Source: JADKIH01 sp043747595 (GTDB lineage: Bacteria; Bacteroidota; Bacteroidia; AKYH767-A; 2013-40CM-41-45). Taken from it: a DNA stretch of 64,000 bases. The notes beneath the pieces were generated by a model. That model searched no databases. It was not told the DNA's origin and was given only the letters and a program-made list of their open reading frames with translations. The stretch spans positions 12,387 through 76,386 of the forward strand of contig JAYTOX010000003.1 in the NCBI GenBank assembly GCA_043747595.1. The letters are read 5' to 3'. Shown piece by piece: positions 36,937 through 44,642 of this stretch (position 1 is the stretch's first letter; the number at the start of each line of letters is the position of its first letter). Made by a program: the position numbers and the translations under genes.

Positions 36937-38508
36937 TTACTTAGCGTAATTGACAGATCGTGTTTCGCGAATAACAGTTACTTTAACCTGACCGGGATAG
37001 GTCATTTCTGTTTGAATGCGATTGGCGATATCGAACGAAAGTACTTCAGCAGCTTTGTCGGTAATTTTTTCACTTTGCACTACCACACGTAATTCACGAC
37101 CCGCTTGAATAGCGAAAGTTTTTTCAACACCAGGATAAGAGAGAGCAAGAGCTTCCATATCTTTCAATCGTTTGATGTACGATTCAACCACTTCACGACG
37201 AGCGCCTGGGCGAGCACCGGAAATGGCATCACACACTTGTACTATTGGAGAAATCATACTGTTCATTTCTATTTCGTCGTGGTGAGCACCGATGGCATTA
37301 CACACTTCAGCATTCTCTTTAAACTTCTCAGCGAGCTTCATACCAAGAATAGCATGCGGTAATTCCGGTTCATCATCGGGGACTTTTCCGATATCGTGTA
37401 AAAGTCCGGCACGCTTAGCAAGTTTCACATTGAGACCTAATTCGGCAGCCATGATTGCGCAGAGGTTAGCTACCTCGCGTGAGTGCTGAAGAAGATTTTG
37501 TCCGTATGAAGAACGATATTTCATACGCCCAACCATGCGTATTAATTCGGGAGCAAGACCATGAATTCCTAGATCGATTGTAGTACGTTTTCCGATTTCA
37601 ACAATTTCATCTTCGAGTTGACGTTTCACTTTAGCAACTACTTCTTCAATACGAGCCGGGTGGATTCGACCATCACTTACTAACTGATGTAAGGCAAGGC
37701 GAGCAAGTTCACGACGAACAGGATCGAAGCCGGAAAGTATAATTGTTTCAGGAGTGTCGTCAACAATAATTTCAATGCCTGTTGCAGCTTCAAGCGCGCG
37801 GATGTTACGTCCTTCACGACCAATAATACGCCCTTTTACTTCATCATTTTCTATATTGAAAATAGTGACAGCATTTTCTACGGCGTGTTCAGTTGCTACA
37901 CGTTGAATCGTTTGAATAATAATTTTCTTCGATTCTTTATTGGCAGTAAGTTTCGCTTCTTCCATGATGTCTTTGATGTACGACATCGCTTCCGTTTTAG
38001 CTTCAGCTTTTAAAGCTTCCACTAATTGCGACTTTGCCTGATCAACACTTAAACCGCTGATTTTTTCCAGCTGTTCAACTTGACGTTGGTGTTGTTTGCC
38101 CAGTTCTTCTTTTTTACCTTCAAGAATATCCAATTGATTTTTTAGATTGGCTTGAAGCGTTTCATATTCTTTTTCCTTCTTCTGGGTTTGTTCCAATTTC
38201 TGAGCAATAGCCGTCTCTTTTTGTTTAATTCTGTTTTCGGCCGCGTTAATATTCCTGTCTTTTTCAGAAATTACTTTTTCGTGTTCCGTTTTCAGCTGCA
38301 AAAACTTTTCTTTGGCTTCAAGAATTTTATTCTTTTTTAGGACTTCGGCTTCAGCTTCAGCTTCCTTAAGAATGATCTGTGCTTTGTCGCCAGCTAATTG
38401 CTCTTTTGCTTTCGTTGCCTTTTTCGACAACTGAGAAGAAATAGTAAATCCTGCAATGAGCGAAACGATAACACCGATGAGTAGATATAGTAATGATATT
38501 TCCGGCAT
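36937..38508 (-). CDS. rny: Ribonuclease Y (membrane-anchored endoribonuclease)
   Basis: The enzyme starts mRNA decay by endonucleolytic cuts. I place the start at the ATG at 38508 (MPEISLLYLLIGVIVSLIAGF), which gives a 523-residue protein with an N-terminal membrane helix. A long Lys/Glu-rich coiled coil (about residues 30-200) follows, then a KH domain (GRIIGREGRNIRALEAATG) and an HD domain with LLHDIGKVPDDEPELPHA. The open frame continues 70 codons upstream, but that part only translates a 45-bp tandem repeat and is not expected in RNase Y. The gene lies downstream of zapA and the 6S-like RNA and directly upstream of the polysaccharide cluster. Confidence 0.95.
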   Translation of the reverse strand: MPEISLLYLLIGVIVSLIAGFTISSQLSKKATKAKEQLAGDKAQIILKEAEAEAEVLKKNKILEAKEKFLQLKTEHEKVISEKDRNINAAENRIKQKETAIAQKLEQTQKKEKEYETLQANLKNQLDILEGKKEELGKQHQRQVEQLEKISGLSVDQAKSQLVEALKAEAKTEAMSYIKDIMEEAKLTANKESKKIIIQTIQRVATEHAVENAVTIFNIENDEVKGRIIGREGRNIRALEAATGIEIIVDDTPETIILSGFDPVRRELARLALHQLVSDGRIHPARIEEVVAKVKRQLEDEIVEIGKRTTIDLGIHGLAPELIRMVGRMKYRSSYGQNLLQHSREVANLCAIMAAELGLNVKLAKRAGLLHDIGKVPDDEPELPHAILGMKLAEKFKENAEVCNAIGAHHDEIEMNSMISPIVQVCDAISGARPGARREVVESYIKRLKDMEALALSYPGVEKTFAIQAGRELRVVVQSEKITDKAAEVLSFDIANRIQTEMTYPGQVKVTVIRETRSVNYAK

Positions 38509-38517
38509 AATTGAATT

Positions 38518-38607
38518 ATGAATGGTTATTAATGGATGATTAATGTTGATTAATGAATAATTATGAATGGTTATTAATGGATGATTAATGTTGATTAATG
38601 AATAATG
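38518..38607. repeat. 45-bp tandem repeat, two copies, upstream of rny
   Basis: Copies at 38518-38562 and 38563-38607 differ only in the last base. The unit is built of TTAATG/TGAATAA-like short words, which continue in a looser form to about 38690. Because 45 is a multiple of three it leaves an open frame fused to rny. Confidence 0.9.
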
Positions 38608-38716
38608 ATTAATGGATAATGAATAATGAATAATGATTGATGTATAATGATTGATGAATGATGGATAATGATTAATGAAGAAGTATGATGTTTGAAGTAT
38701 GAAAGTTAATACTAGC

Positions 38717-38777
38717 ACTTACTACTTACTACTTACTACTTACTACTCACTACTCACTAATTACTTATCGCTTACTC
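38717..38777. repeat. Heptanucleotide tandem repeat (TTACTAC family)
   Basis: Seven-base periodic sequence (CTTACTA repeated, drifting to CTCACTA) directly beyond the T tract of the 6S-like RNA. On the opposite strand the unit reads GTAGTAA, one base from the GAAGTAA array at 12157. Confidence 0.85.
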
Positions 38778-38976
38778 AAAAAAAAAACCGCATTAATTCC
38801 GGGACTTGTTAAACCCCTAAGTCATGGGTGAAGCTGTCTGGCTTTTCTGGTTTCTGCTGTTACCTACGAGAGGCTTCGCGATTAGACGAAGTGCGGCCTA
38901 CCATTGAAGTCATTGAACGAGTAGCTCCAATTGTATTGAAATGTTGAGTTTATAAGTGATCCGGAATTAATGCGGC
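38778..38976 (-). ncRNA. ssrS: 6S RNA-like structured RNA
   Basis: On the minus strand a perfect 15-bp closing stem (38961-38975 with 38788-38802, CCGGAATTAATGCGG and its complement) encloses about 158 bases, and the 3' arm runs into ten T (38787-38778), a terminator. Inside are an apical helix (CTTCG/CGAAG around 38880-38900, extended by GGC/GCC) and unpaired flanks, as expected for the rod with a central bubble of 6S RNA. The length (~190-200 nt) fits. It follows zapA on the same strand; 6S RNA also lies downstream of zapA in E. coli. By family knowledge 6S binds RNA polymerase holoenzyme. Identification is by shape and context, without covariance data. Confidence 0.7.
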
Positions 38977-39072
38977 TATGCATTAAAGTTGAGTACAAAA
39001 ACAATAGCAAATTTCAATGAATTGAAAAATTCAACTTGTTAAGGTACAAAACGTATTTTCAAAGAACGGACG

Positions 39073-39387
39073 CTAAACGGGAGAGTTTTCTTTAGCAAGG
39101 TATTCATCAACTAAGAGTGTAAGATAATCAATTTGATCTTTCACTTCACGCGTTGAATTATGCTTTTTATCCTGTTTTGGTGCTGCAATTGCTTCGCTGG
39201 CAAATTGAAGGGCACTCATTGCTAAAAGATCTTGTTTGTCTTTTACCGCATAGTTTTCTTCAAAATCTTTTATACGCTTATTAATATTTTCAGCGGCCTG
39301 CATCACTTTCTCCTGCTCGTCGTGTGTAATTCGGAGCGGATAAGTGCGATTCGCAATAGAAACTTTTATCGACAGTAATTCTCCCAT
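39073..39387 (-). CDS. zapA: Cell division protein ZapA
   Basis: A 104-residue FtsZ-ring stabiliser. The ATG at 39387 gives MGELLSIKVSIANRTYPL, the family's usual start; a GTG at 39402 in the same frame would add five residues. ITHDEQEKVMQAAENINKRI begins the dimer helix, followed by a coiled coil and LLAMSALQFASEA. It lies directly downstream of a coiled-coil gene and upstream of the 6S-like RNA and rny, a plausible division/RNA-decay unit. Confidence 0.88.
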   Translation of the reverse strand: MGELLSIKVSIANRTYPLRITHDEQEKVMQAAENINKRIKDFEENYAVKDKQDLLAMSALQFASEAIAAPKQDKKHNSTREVKDQIDYLTLLVDEYLAKENSPV

Positions 39388-39398
39388 TTGGGTTGGAT

Positions 39399-39704
39399 TC
39401 ACTTATGGTTTTCATCGATCATGGAAATACTTTTGTCAATATCTCCAATAATCTCACTAATTCTTTTTTTCATATTACTGATGCTCTGACGAGTAGAAGT
39501 AGTCTCAATTTCTTTCAAATTTCGGTATCCTTCTTCAAGACGTTGAACTTTTAATCGTTCTTCTTCCAATTCAAGCATCAACTTTTTGTTTTCGGCTAGC
39601 AATTCGTTATTGCTTTGCTTTAACGCTTCATGCAAATGTATCAATTTTTGAATGCGTATTTCCAGCGCAGAAAAATTACTTTTCAAGTCTGTTTGCTCAC
39701 TCAT
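39399..39704 (-). CDS. Small coiled-coil protein, ZapB-like
   Basis: A 101-residue protein that is almost entirely coiled coil: ALEIRIQKLIHLHEALKQ and LLAENKKLMLELEEERLKVQ show clear heptads. There is no signal peptide. Its TGA overlaps the alternative GTG start of zapA, so the two are probably co-translated. Position and shape suggest a ZapB-like partner in the FtsZ ring; there is no diagnostic motif, so the functional name is inference. Confidence 0.7.
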   Translation of the reverse strand: MSEQTDLKSNFSALEIRIQKLIHLHEALKQSNNELLAENKKLMLELEEERLKVQRLEEGYRNLKEIETTSTRQSISNMKKRISEIIGDIDKSISMIDENHK

Positions 39705-39989
39705 TTTAAATGATTATTTGTTGATGAAATATAAATGCAATTAACAAAAAATATTTAAATAATTACATAAATTATGAACACGCAGTTGTCAGATTCTCAA
39801 TACTATTGCATTTCAAGTGTAAAGTAAAGAAGAGCGCGTTATTTTTTCGAAATATGGACTAAGCCCGAACAAATTTTTCTTCCGCATCGTCAATTAAACT
39901 CGAAATTTGTAAATTAATCGATTGATAATCAAGCTCAATAAAAGAAATATTAATTAGAAATCAACTTTTAGTACATTCGCCATCTATCT
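39705..39989. other. Divergent intergenic region
   Basis: It separates the zapB-like/zapA unit from the LolD-like gene. It is AT-rich with no gene or stable hairpin. A TAnnTTTG-like box with one mismatch (TACATTCG, about 39971-39978) precedes the ABC gene by roughly 11 bases. Confidence 0.4.
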
Positions 39990-40640
39990 ATGATTAAAGC
40001 TAAAGGCATATTTAAAACCTACGATTCACTTCAAGTACTAAAGGGTATCGACTTGGAAATCAGTAAGGGAGAAATTGTTTCTATCGTCGGTGCATCGGGT
40101 GCCGGCAAAAGTACTTTGCTCCATATTTTAGGAACATTGGATACGGCCGACAAGGGGATATTAACAATCGACGACATTGAAGTGAGTGCTTTACGCGACA
40201 AAAAAATAGCCCGATTTCGCAACCAAAAAATTGGTTTTGTTTTTCAAGCTCACCACCTATTGCCAGAATTTACCGCGCTAGAAAATATTATGATGCCGGC
40301 TCTTATTTCGGGTGCTTCAAAGACTGCAGCCGATAAAAAAGCAAAAACTCTACTCGATCAACTTGGACTGATTAATCGTGCCGAACATCGCCCTTCGGAA
40401 CTTAGCGGAGGAGAACAACAACGTGTTGCCGTAGCTCGAGCATTGATTAATGATCCTTCAGTTATTTTTGCCGACGAACCATCGGGCAATCTCGATTCTG
40501 CTTCCGCTAAAGCACTACACGAATTATTTTTTGAGTTAAGAAAATCGCTTAACCAAACGTTTGTAATCGTAACGCACAACAATGAATTGGCCGACATGGC
40601 CGATCGAAAACTAACGATCAAAGATGGAATTTGCCACTAA
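39990..40640 (+). CDS. ABC transporter ATP-binding protein, LolD-like
   Basis: A 216-residue ATPase of the MacB/LolD/FtsE class. Walker A is GASGAGKST (34-42), the Q-loop is FVFQAHHLLPEFTALEN, the signature is LSGGEQQRVAVARAL and Walker B/D-loop is VIFADEPSGNLDS, with H-loop VIVTHN. In Gram-negatives LolD drives lipoprotein release from the inner membrane. No permease gene (LolC/E) is adjacent, so the partner must be elsewhere, which is common in Bacteroidota. It converges with selD, only 3 bases between stops. Confidence 0.87.
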   Translation: MIKAKGIFKTYDSLQVLKGIDLEISKGEIVSIVGASGAGKSTLLHILGTLDTADKGILTIDDIEVSALRDKKIARFRNQKIGFVFQAHHLLPEFTALENIMMPALISGASKTAADKKAKTLLDQLGLINRAEHRPSELSGGEQQRVAVARALINDPSVIFADEPSGNLDSASAKALHELFFELRKSLNQTFVIVTHNNELADMADRKLTIKDGICH

Positions 40641-40643
40641 AGA

Positions 40644-41684
40644 TTAAATCACTTCGACAATCTTTTCTTTTCGGTCAACAATTTCACCAATTGATTCTAA
40701 ATAATTTTCCAGTCCATTTTTTTGAAAAAGCTCTCTCACCTGATCAACATTTTCAGAAGCAACGCTCAGCAATAATCCACCGCTGGTTTGTGGATCGCAG
40801 AGAGAAATAAATTCCGGACCATTCACACCACTTACTTTTTTCTCGTAAGCATTCCAATTTCGATAGGTGTTGTCGGGAAAAATAAATTGAGTCATATACT
40901 CTTCTACTCCCGGAAGCAACTTAATATTTTTGTAGTTAAGCATAGCAGAAACATTACTTCCTTCACACATTTCGATAAGATGACCAACGAGGCCAAAGCC
41001 TGTAATGTCAGTCATTGCATGGACGCCACTAAACTTTGCCAGTTCAACACCGATTAAATTTAATTGTGTCATACTTTCAACAGCAGCCACTAAATGTTCA
41101 GCGTTTACTTTATTTCTTTTCAATGCAGCAGAAACAATTCCGGTGCCGATCGATTTCGTCAAGAATAACTGATCGCCAACTTTCGCACCTTTATTTCGTT
41201 TTAAATGATTTGTCTTAACCAAACCATTTACCACAAGACCAAATACAGGCTCAGAGATATCAATGCTATGTCCACCACCGATTGGAATTCCCGCTAGTGC
41301 ACAAAGCTCATTCGCACCACGCATAATTTCACCAACTATTTCAACCGGCAATTTATCGACCGGAAAGCCCAATATCGCCAAAGCAAAAATCGGCTTCCCT
41401 CCCATTGCATAAATATCGCTTAGAGAATTAGCCGCTGCAATTTTACCGAAGAGATACGGATCGTCAACAATGGGAGTAAAAAAATCGGTAGTGCTCAGCA
41501 ATAAAAGTTCATCATCAAGTTTCCAAACAGCAGCATCTTCATTGCCATCATTACCCGCAATTAAATTAGGATAAGAGTTATTCAATTTTACTTTCTGCAA
41601 AATATTTTCAAGCACAGCCGGAGCTATTTTGCAACCACAGCCACTGCCTTTAGAAAGTTGAGTTAATTTGATTTCAGTATTCAC
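40644..41684 (-). CDS. selD: Selenide, water dikinase
   Basis: A 346-residue enzyme that makes selenophosphate from selenide and ATP. The N-terminal active site SKGSGCGCKIAP carries Cys16 (encoded by TGT, not a TGA selenocysteine) and Lys19. LLSTTDFFTPIVDDPYLFG, GGKPIFALAILGFP and TDITGFGLVGHL are conserved metal/ATP segments. The GTG start overlaps the TGA of mnmH (GTGA), so the pair is translationally coupled. The partner identifies the use of the selenophosphate: 2-selenouridine in tRNA. Confidence 0.94.
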   Translation of the reverse strand: MNTEIKLTQLSKGSGCGCKIAPAVLENILQKVKLNNSYPNLIAGNDGNEDAAVWKLDDELLLLSTTDFFTPIVDDPYLFGKIAAANSLSDIYAMGGKPIFALAILGFPVDKLPVEIVGEIMRGANELCALAGIPIGGGHSIDISEPVFGLVVNGLVKTNHLKRNKGAKVGDQLFLTKSIGTGIVSAALKRNKVNAEHLVAAVESMTQLNLIGVELAKFSGVHAMTDITGFGLVGHLIEMCEGSNVSAMLNYKNIKLLPGVEEYMTQFIFPDNTYRNWNAYEKKVSGVNGPEFISLCDPQTSGGLLLSVASENVDQVRELFQKNGLENYLESIGEIVDRKEKIVEVI

Positions 41685-42721
41685 TTTTGAAAAATAAGTT
41701 GAGCGTGAGCGTTAATTTTATCAATATTTCGAAGATGATCATTTTGATCATTCATTTCAATTACAAAGCGCTCGACAGAAGTTCTGCTATCGAGACTATG
41801 AGCGTACTGACTATCGTAGTAATCGAGTAAGATTCCAATCCATTCTTCAGGTCTATCCGCTTCAAGAGCTTCAATGCATTGTTTATGACGCAGACCACCG
41901 AGACGTTTTAAAATTTTATTGATCGAATTCGATAATTCTTCTTTCGAAAAATGACCATAGTCGATAGCAATACGTTTAATACGATCATCGGCATTTAAAT
42001 TTAACTCAAAAATTGGAGCAGCGCTGAGTTGAAAATAAAATTCATCAGGAATTTTTATTCGTCCGATTGATCTACTTTCAGCTTCAGCATAAATGATAGA
42101 GTCGACAGGGATTTTTTTAAGTTCAAGCGCCAGGTCGTTTTCAAATTGTTCGTTTGTAGTTTGCGCTTTCATCCCTAGATGACCAAATGCACTTCCACGA
42201 TGATTAGCGAGCCCTTCAAGGTCAACGATGTTTAGTCCTTGCGATTTCATGAGTTTGAGAAGATCCGTTTTTCCGCAACCCGTATGACCACCAATCACTA
42301 CCAGTTTTCGTGGAATAATAAATTCGTTGAGCACAGAATTACGAAAAGCCTTGTACCCACCTTTCATCGTGTCGACTTGATAACCCGACATCGAAAGAAT
42401 CCACGACATAATTCCTGAGCGCATACCACCACGCCAGCAATAAACGAGAATTTTTTTATTGGCAGCAAGAGAATCGATTGTTTTAATAAAAGAAGCGAAT
42501 AGAGGTCCAACGAGTTCAAAGCCCAAACGAACAGCAGCTTCACGGCCTTTTTTCTTAAAACAAGTGCCTACAAGTTTGCGATGATCGTCGTTGAGAAGTG
42601 GTAAGTTAAACGACCCTTGAATGTGAGCGTGATTGAATTCACTTTCAGAGCGTGTATCTACGAGAAAATAATTTTCAGATTGTATGTTCGATAAAAACTC
42701 GTCGACACTTATAATAGCCAT
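41681..42721 (-). CDS. mnmH: tRNA 2-selenouridine synthase
   Basis: A 346-residue enzyme (also SelU/YbbB) that replaces sulfur with selenium in 2-thiouridine at the wobble base of some tRNAs. The N-terminal rhodanese domain has LVDTRSESEFNHAHIQGS and the active Cys in LVYCWRGGMRSG. The C-terminal half has a P-loop (VIGGHTGCGKTDLL), which is normal for this family. It is first in a two-gene unit with selD. An exact TACCTTTG promoter box ends five bases before the ATG (see 42727-42734). Confidence 0.94.
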   Translation of the reverse strand: MAIISVDEFLSNIQSENYFLVDTRSESEFNHAHIQGSFNLPLLNDDHRKLVGTCFKKKGREAAVRLGFELVGPLFASFIKTIDSLAANKKILVYCWRGGMRSGIMSWILSMSGYQVDTMKGGYKAFRNSVLNEFIIPRKLVVIGGHTGCGKTDLLKLMKSQGLNIVDLEGLANHRGSAFGHLGMKAQTTNEQFENDLALELKKIPVDSIIYAEAESRSIGRIKIPDEFYFQLSAAPIFELNLNADDRIKRIAIDYGHFSKEELSNSINKILKRLGGLRHKQCIEALEADRPEEWIGILLDYYDSQYAHSLDSRTSVERFVIEMNDQNDHLRNIDKINAHAQLIFQK

Positions 42722-42726
42722 AGCGA

Positions 42727-42734
42727 CAAAGGTA
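42727..42734 (-). promoter_or_regulatory. Exact TAnnTTTG promoter box in front of mnmH
   Basis: On the minus strand TACCTTTG, then five bases, then the mnmH ATG. A CTTG lies 16 bases upstream (42751-42754), shorter than the usual ~19-20. If used, the transcript would start at or very near the ATG. Confidence 0.45.
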
Positions 42735-42802
42735 AGTTTTTTTGGGGAAGCAAGGGGTTGTATTTTTTGCTTACTAATTAATTAAAAGAAGCAGGAAAAA
42801 TT

Positions 42803-42853
42803 AGGTCAAAGGTCATGGGTCTTTTACTCACCAATCACCAATCACCACTCACT
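42803..42853. repeat. Heptamer-type intergenic repeat
   Basis: AGGTCAAAGGTCATGGGTC is followed by CACCAAT-CACCAAT-CACCACT units (42827-42853). The same CACCACTCACT words occur in the duplicated block near 12.26-12.35 kb. It sits between mnmH and the FkbM gene. Confidence 0.75.
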
Positions 42854-42870
42854 AAAAAAAGGGATGCAAA

Positions 42871-43749
42871 TTAATTTAAAAGTCCCAACTCTTTTGCAAT
42901 AGCGGGACTACAAATTAAAAAATTAAAGTAATCACTTTTTGCAATGGTTTCGACTTGTCTTACTCCGCCTTTTTCATCGATATTAAAATAAATGTAATTT
43001 ATTCCTTGAATAAAACTGCTCACCTTTTCCCCTATTTCATCATTTAAAATTTCTATCAGCAAAGTTGGTTTGAAAAGTTTTAGATAGACTCCAAGTCCTT
43101 CTAATACTTCAGGCTCATGCGTTTCTACATCTATTTTTATTAGGTCAATTTTCTTTATGTTGTATTGTTCAATAAAAGATTGTAACGTAACAATACCAAT
43201 TTCTGTTTCTACTAATTCTGCAGCATTAGAAGCATACGTTTTATTGACAGTTACGGAATAAGTATGTTCCTCTTTCGTATCATAAATTATTGCTCTTCCA
43301 TTCGCATTTGAAACAGCCATTTCAATAGGTAGAATGTCAAAATTATTAAGTAAAATATTTTCCTGCAGCTTGGCAAAAACTCTTTCAACAGGCTCGAAAG
43401 CATAAACGTTAGAATTTGGATTTACAGCTTTAGCAATTAAAGAATAAATACCGGTATTCGCCCCTATATCAAAAATGACTTCCGAATTTTCACAAAGCTG
43501 AATCCAAAGTTTGATAGATTCTTTTTCCCAGCCGTCAGTAAGTCCGGTCCAGAATATTTCATTTTCAATTTGATAGCCGTAATGTTTTATCCTAAATGCC
43601 TTCTTGGTATTGACTCGAACTTTAATAACACCAATAAAATGTAAATGACAAAATATCGATTCTTTTGGTGTCCAAATTATTTTTACAATAGAAAATAACT
43701 CTCTCTTGAAAGGAATAAGATTGTAAACTTTTTTGAATAATGACTTCAT
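42871..43749 (-). CDS. FkbM-family SAM methyltransferase
   Basis: A 292-residue methyltransferase. SEVIFDIGANTGIYSLIAKA is the SAM-binding motif, VYAFEPVERVFAKLQENI follows, and IDLIKIDVETHEPEVLEGL is the FkbM-domain signature. Such enzymes O-methylate sugars or small molecules, often in glycan synthesis, so it may modify the product of the nearby polysaccharide locus; the gene stands apart from that operon. The start at 43749 (MKSLFKKVYNLIPFKRELF) is the first ATG. It is flanked by repeat-rich gaps on both sides. Confidence 0.85.
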   Translation of the reverse strand: MKSLFKKVYNLIPFKRELFSIVKIIWTPKESIFCHLHFIGVIKVRVNTKKAFRIKHYGYQIENEIFWTGLTDGWEKESIKLWIQLCENSEVIFDIGANTGIYSLIAKAVNPNSNVYAFEPVERVFAKLQENILLNNFDILPIEMAVSNANGRAIIYDTKEEHTYSVTVNKTYASNAAELVETEIGIVTLQSFIEQYNIKKIDLIKIDVETHEPEVLEGLGVYLKLFKPTLLIEILNDEIGEKVSSFIQGINYIYFNIDEKGGVRQVETIAKSDYFNFLICSPAIAKELGLLN

Positions 43750-43835
43750 AAATTGACATTTGAGCTTTTCGCAAGAACAGAATTAGTTCATCAATATACA
43801 AGAAAAGTATGAACGTTTCGACAGACATTTGGAGG

Positions 43836-43855
43836 ATGCTGAGCGAAATGTTGAT
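43836..43855. repeat. 20-bp dispersed repeat, copy 1
   Basis: ATGCTGAGCGAAATGTTGAT, exactly repeated at 44483-44502. A shortened variant (GCTGAGCGGAATTTA) lies near 44181. It looks like a remnant of a dispersed intergenic repeat family. Confidence 0.8.
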
Positions 43856-43988
43856 TCCGATAGCCAACGGAAGCTCAGCAAACTTTTTCTTCAATGTAAG
43901 GCGAATTCTTCCGGCGGGATTTAGGTCGGGAGTAAAAAGAGTGTGAGTGTGGGGTTTGAGAGTGAAAGTGAAATTTGAAGCACGAAAA

Positions 43989-44150
43989 ATGTCAGCACCG
44001 GGATTTAGTTGATTTGAGGATTTTTTGATTCGAAATTAAAAAAATGTCTGAACTGGGATTTAGCTGATTTGAGGATTTTTATGATTCGAAATTAAAAAAA
44101 TGTCTGAACTGGGATTTAGCTGATTTGGGGATTTTTATGATTCGAAATTT
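43989..44150. repeat. Three tandem 55-56-bp repeats
   Basis: Copies start at 43989, 44044 and 44100. Copies 2 and 3 are nearly identical and copy 1 has a few changes. Each contains GGGATTTAG(C/T)TGATTTG and ATTCGAAATT. There are no unique spacers between copies, so this is not a CRISPR array. Confidence 0.9.
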
Positions 44151-44642
44151 TATTAAAGAATAGCTACAATCATATTAGCACGCTGAGCGGAATTTATAGA
44201 GAGGCGGAAGGGATAAGTAAAATGCAAGCCATCATTTGCCGAACGGAATTCCGTTCAAGGCAGTAGCACGTCTCTCGCAGATCTGAAATAATAATTAATA
44301 ATGCTTAATGCTTCATGAAAAATTGTTAGCTATTAATTGACTGCAATGTTTTAATTTTTTCATAATTCATTTTTCATTCTTCATTAATCATTATAAATTA
44401 TTAATTCCTTTTCTGTGTGCGGCTGAATGATCTCTCGCACAGCCCATCACTCAACATTCTGCCGAGCGCAAGTAGCTATTAGATGCTGAGCGAAATGTTG
44501 ATCTGATTTACTTCCCTCCCACTTAAATAATAATTTTCCGTTATGTAACATTCGTCACCAATTATGAAAAAACTACGGTGTTACTTTGCTAAGTAGTAAT
44601 TCACAATTTCGATATTAATCTTCAAACTCTAAAAATAAAAAA
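44151..44642. other. Repeat-rich intergenic region without genes
   Basis: It includes a perfect 16-bp palindrome (GAACGGAATTCCGTTC, 44241-44256), an AT-rich stretch of CATTAATCATT-like short repeats (~44284-44405), an imperfect inverted repeat (44452-44468 with 44485-44501) and the second copy of the 20-bp repeat. No open frame looks like a gene. A promoter-like TTACTTTG lies ~60 bases before the OsmC gene. Confidence 0.6.
44483..44502. repeat. 20-bp dispersed repeat, copy 2
   Basis: An exact match to 43836-43855. It also forms the right arm of an imperfect hairpin with TCAACATTCTGCCGAGC at 44452-44468. Confidence 0.8.

Noticed and set aside
38509..38718. N-terminal 70-residue extension of RNase Y
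   Set aside because: It only translates a 45-bp tandem repeat; the family start with its membrane helix begins at the ATG at 38508.
41630..41640. Selenocysteine in SelD
   Set aside because: The active-site position is encoded by TGT (Cys), not TGA, and there is no interruption of the frame.
43622..43894. A 90-codon frame overlapping the FkbM methyltransferase start
   Set aside because: It is a different frame over the same DNA; the FkbM frame has the family motifs.
43989..44150. Possible CRISPR array, tempting because of the Cas6 gene
   Set aside because: Copies of 55-56 bases abut directly with no unique spacers, there are only three, and they lie 18 kb from cas6.
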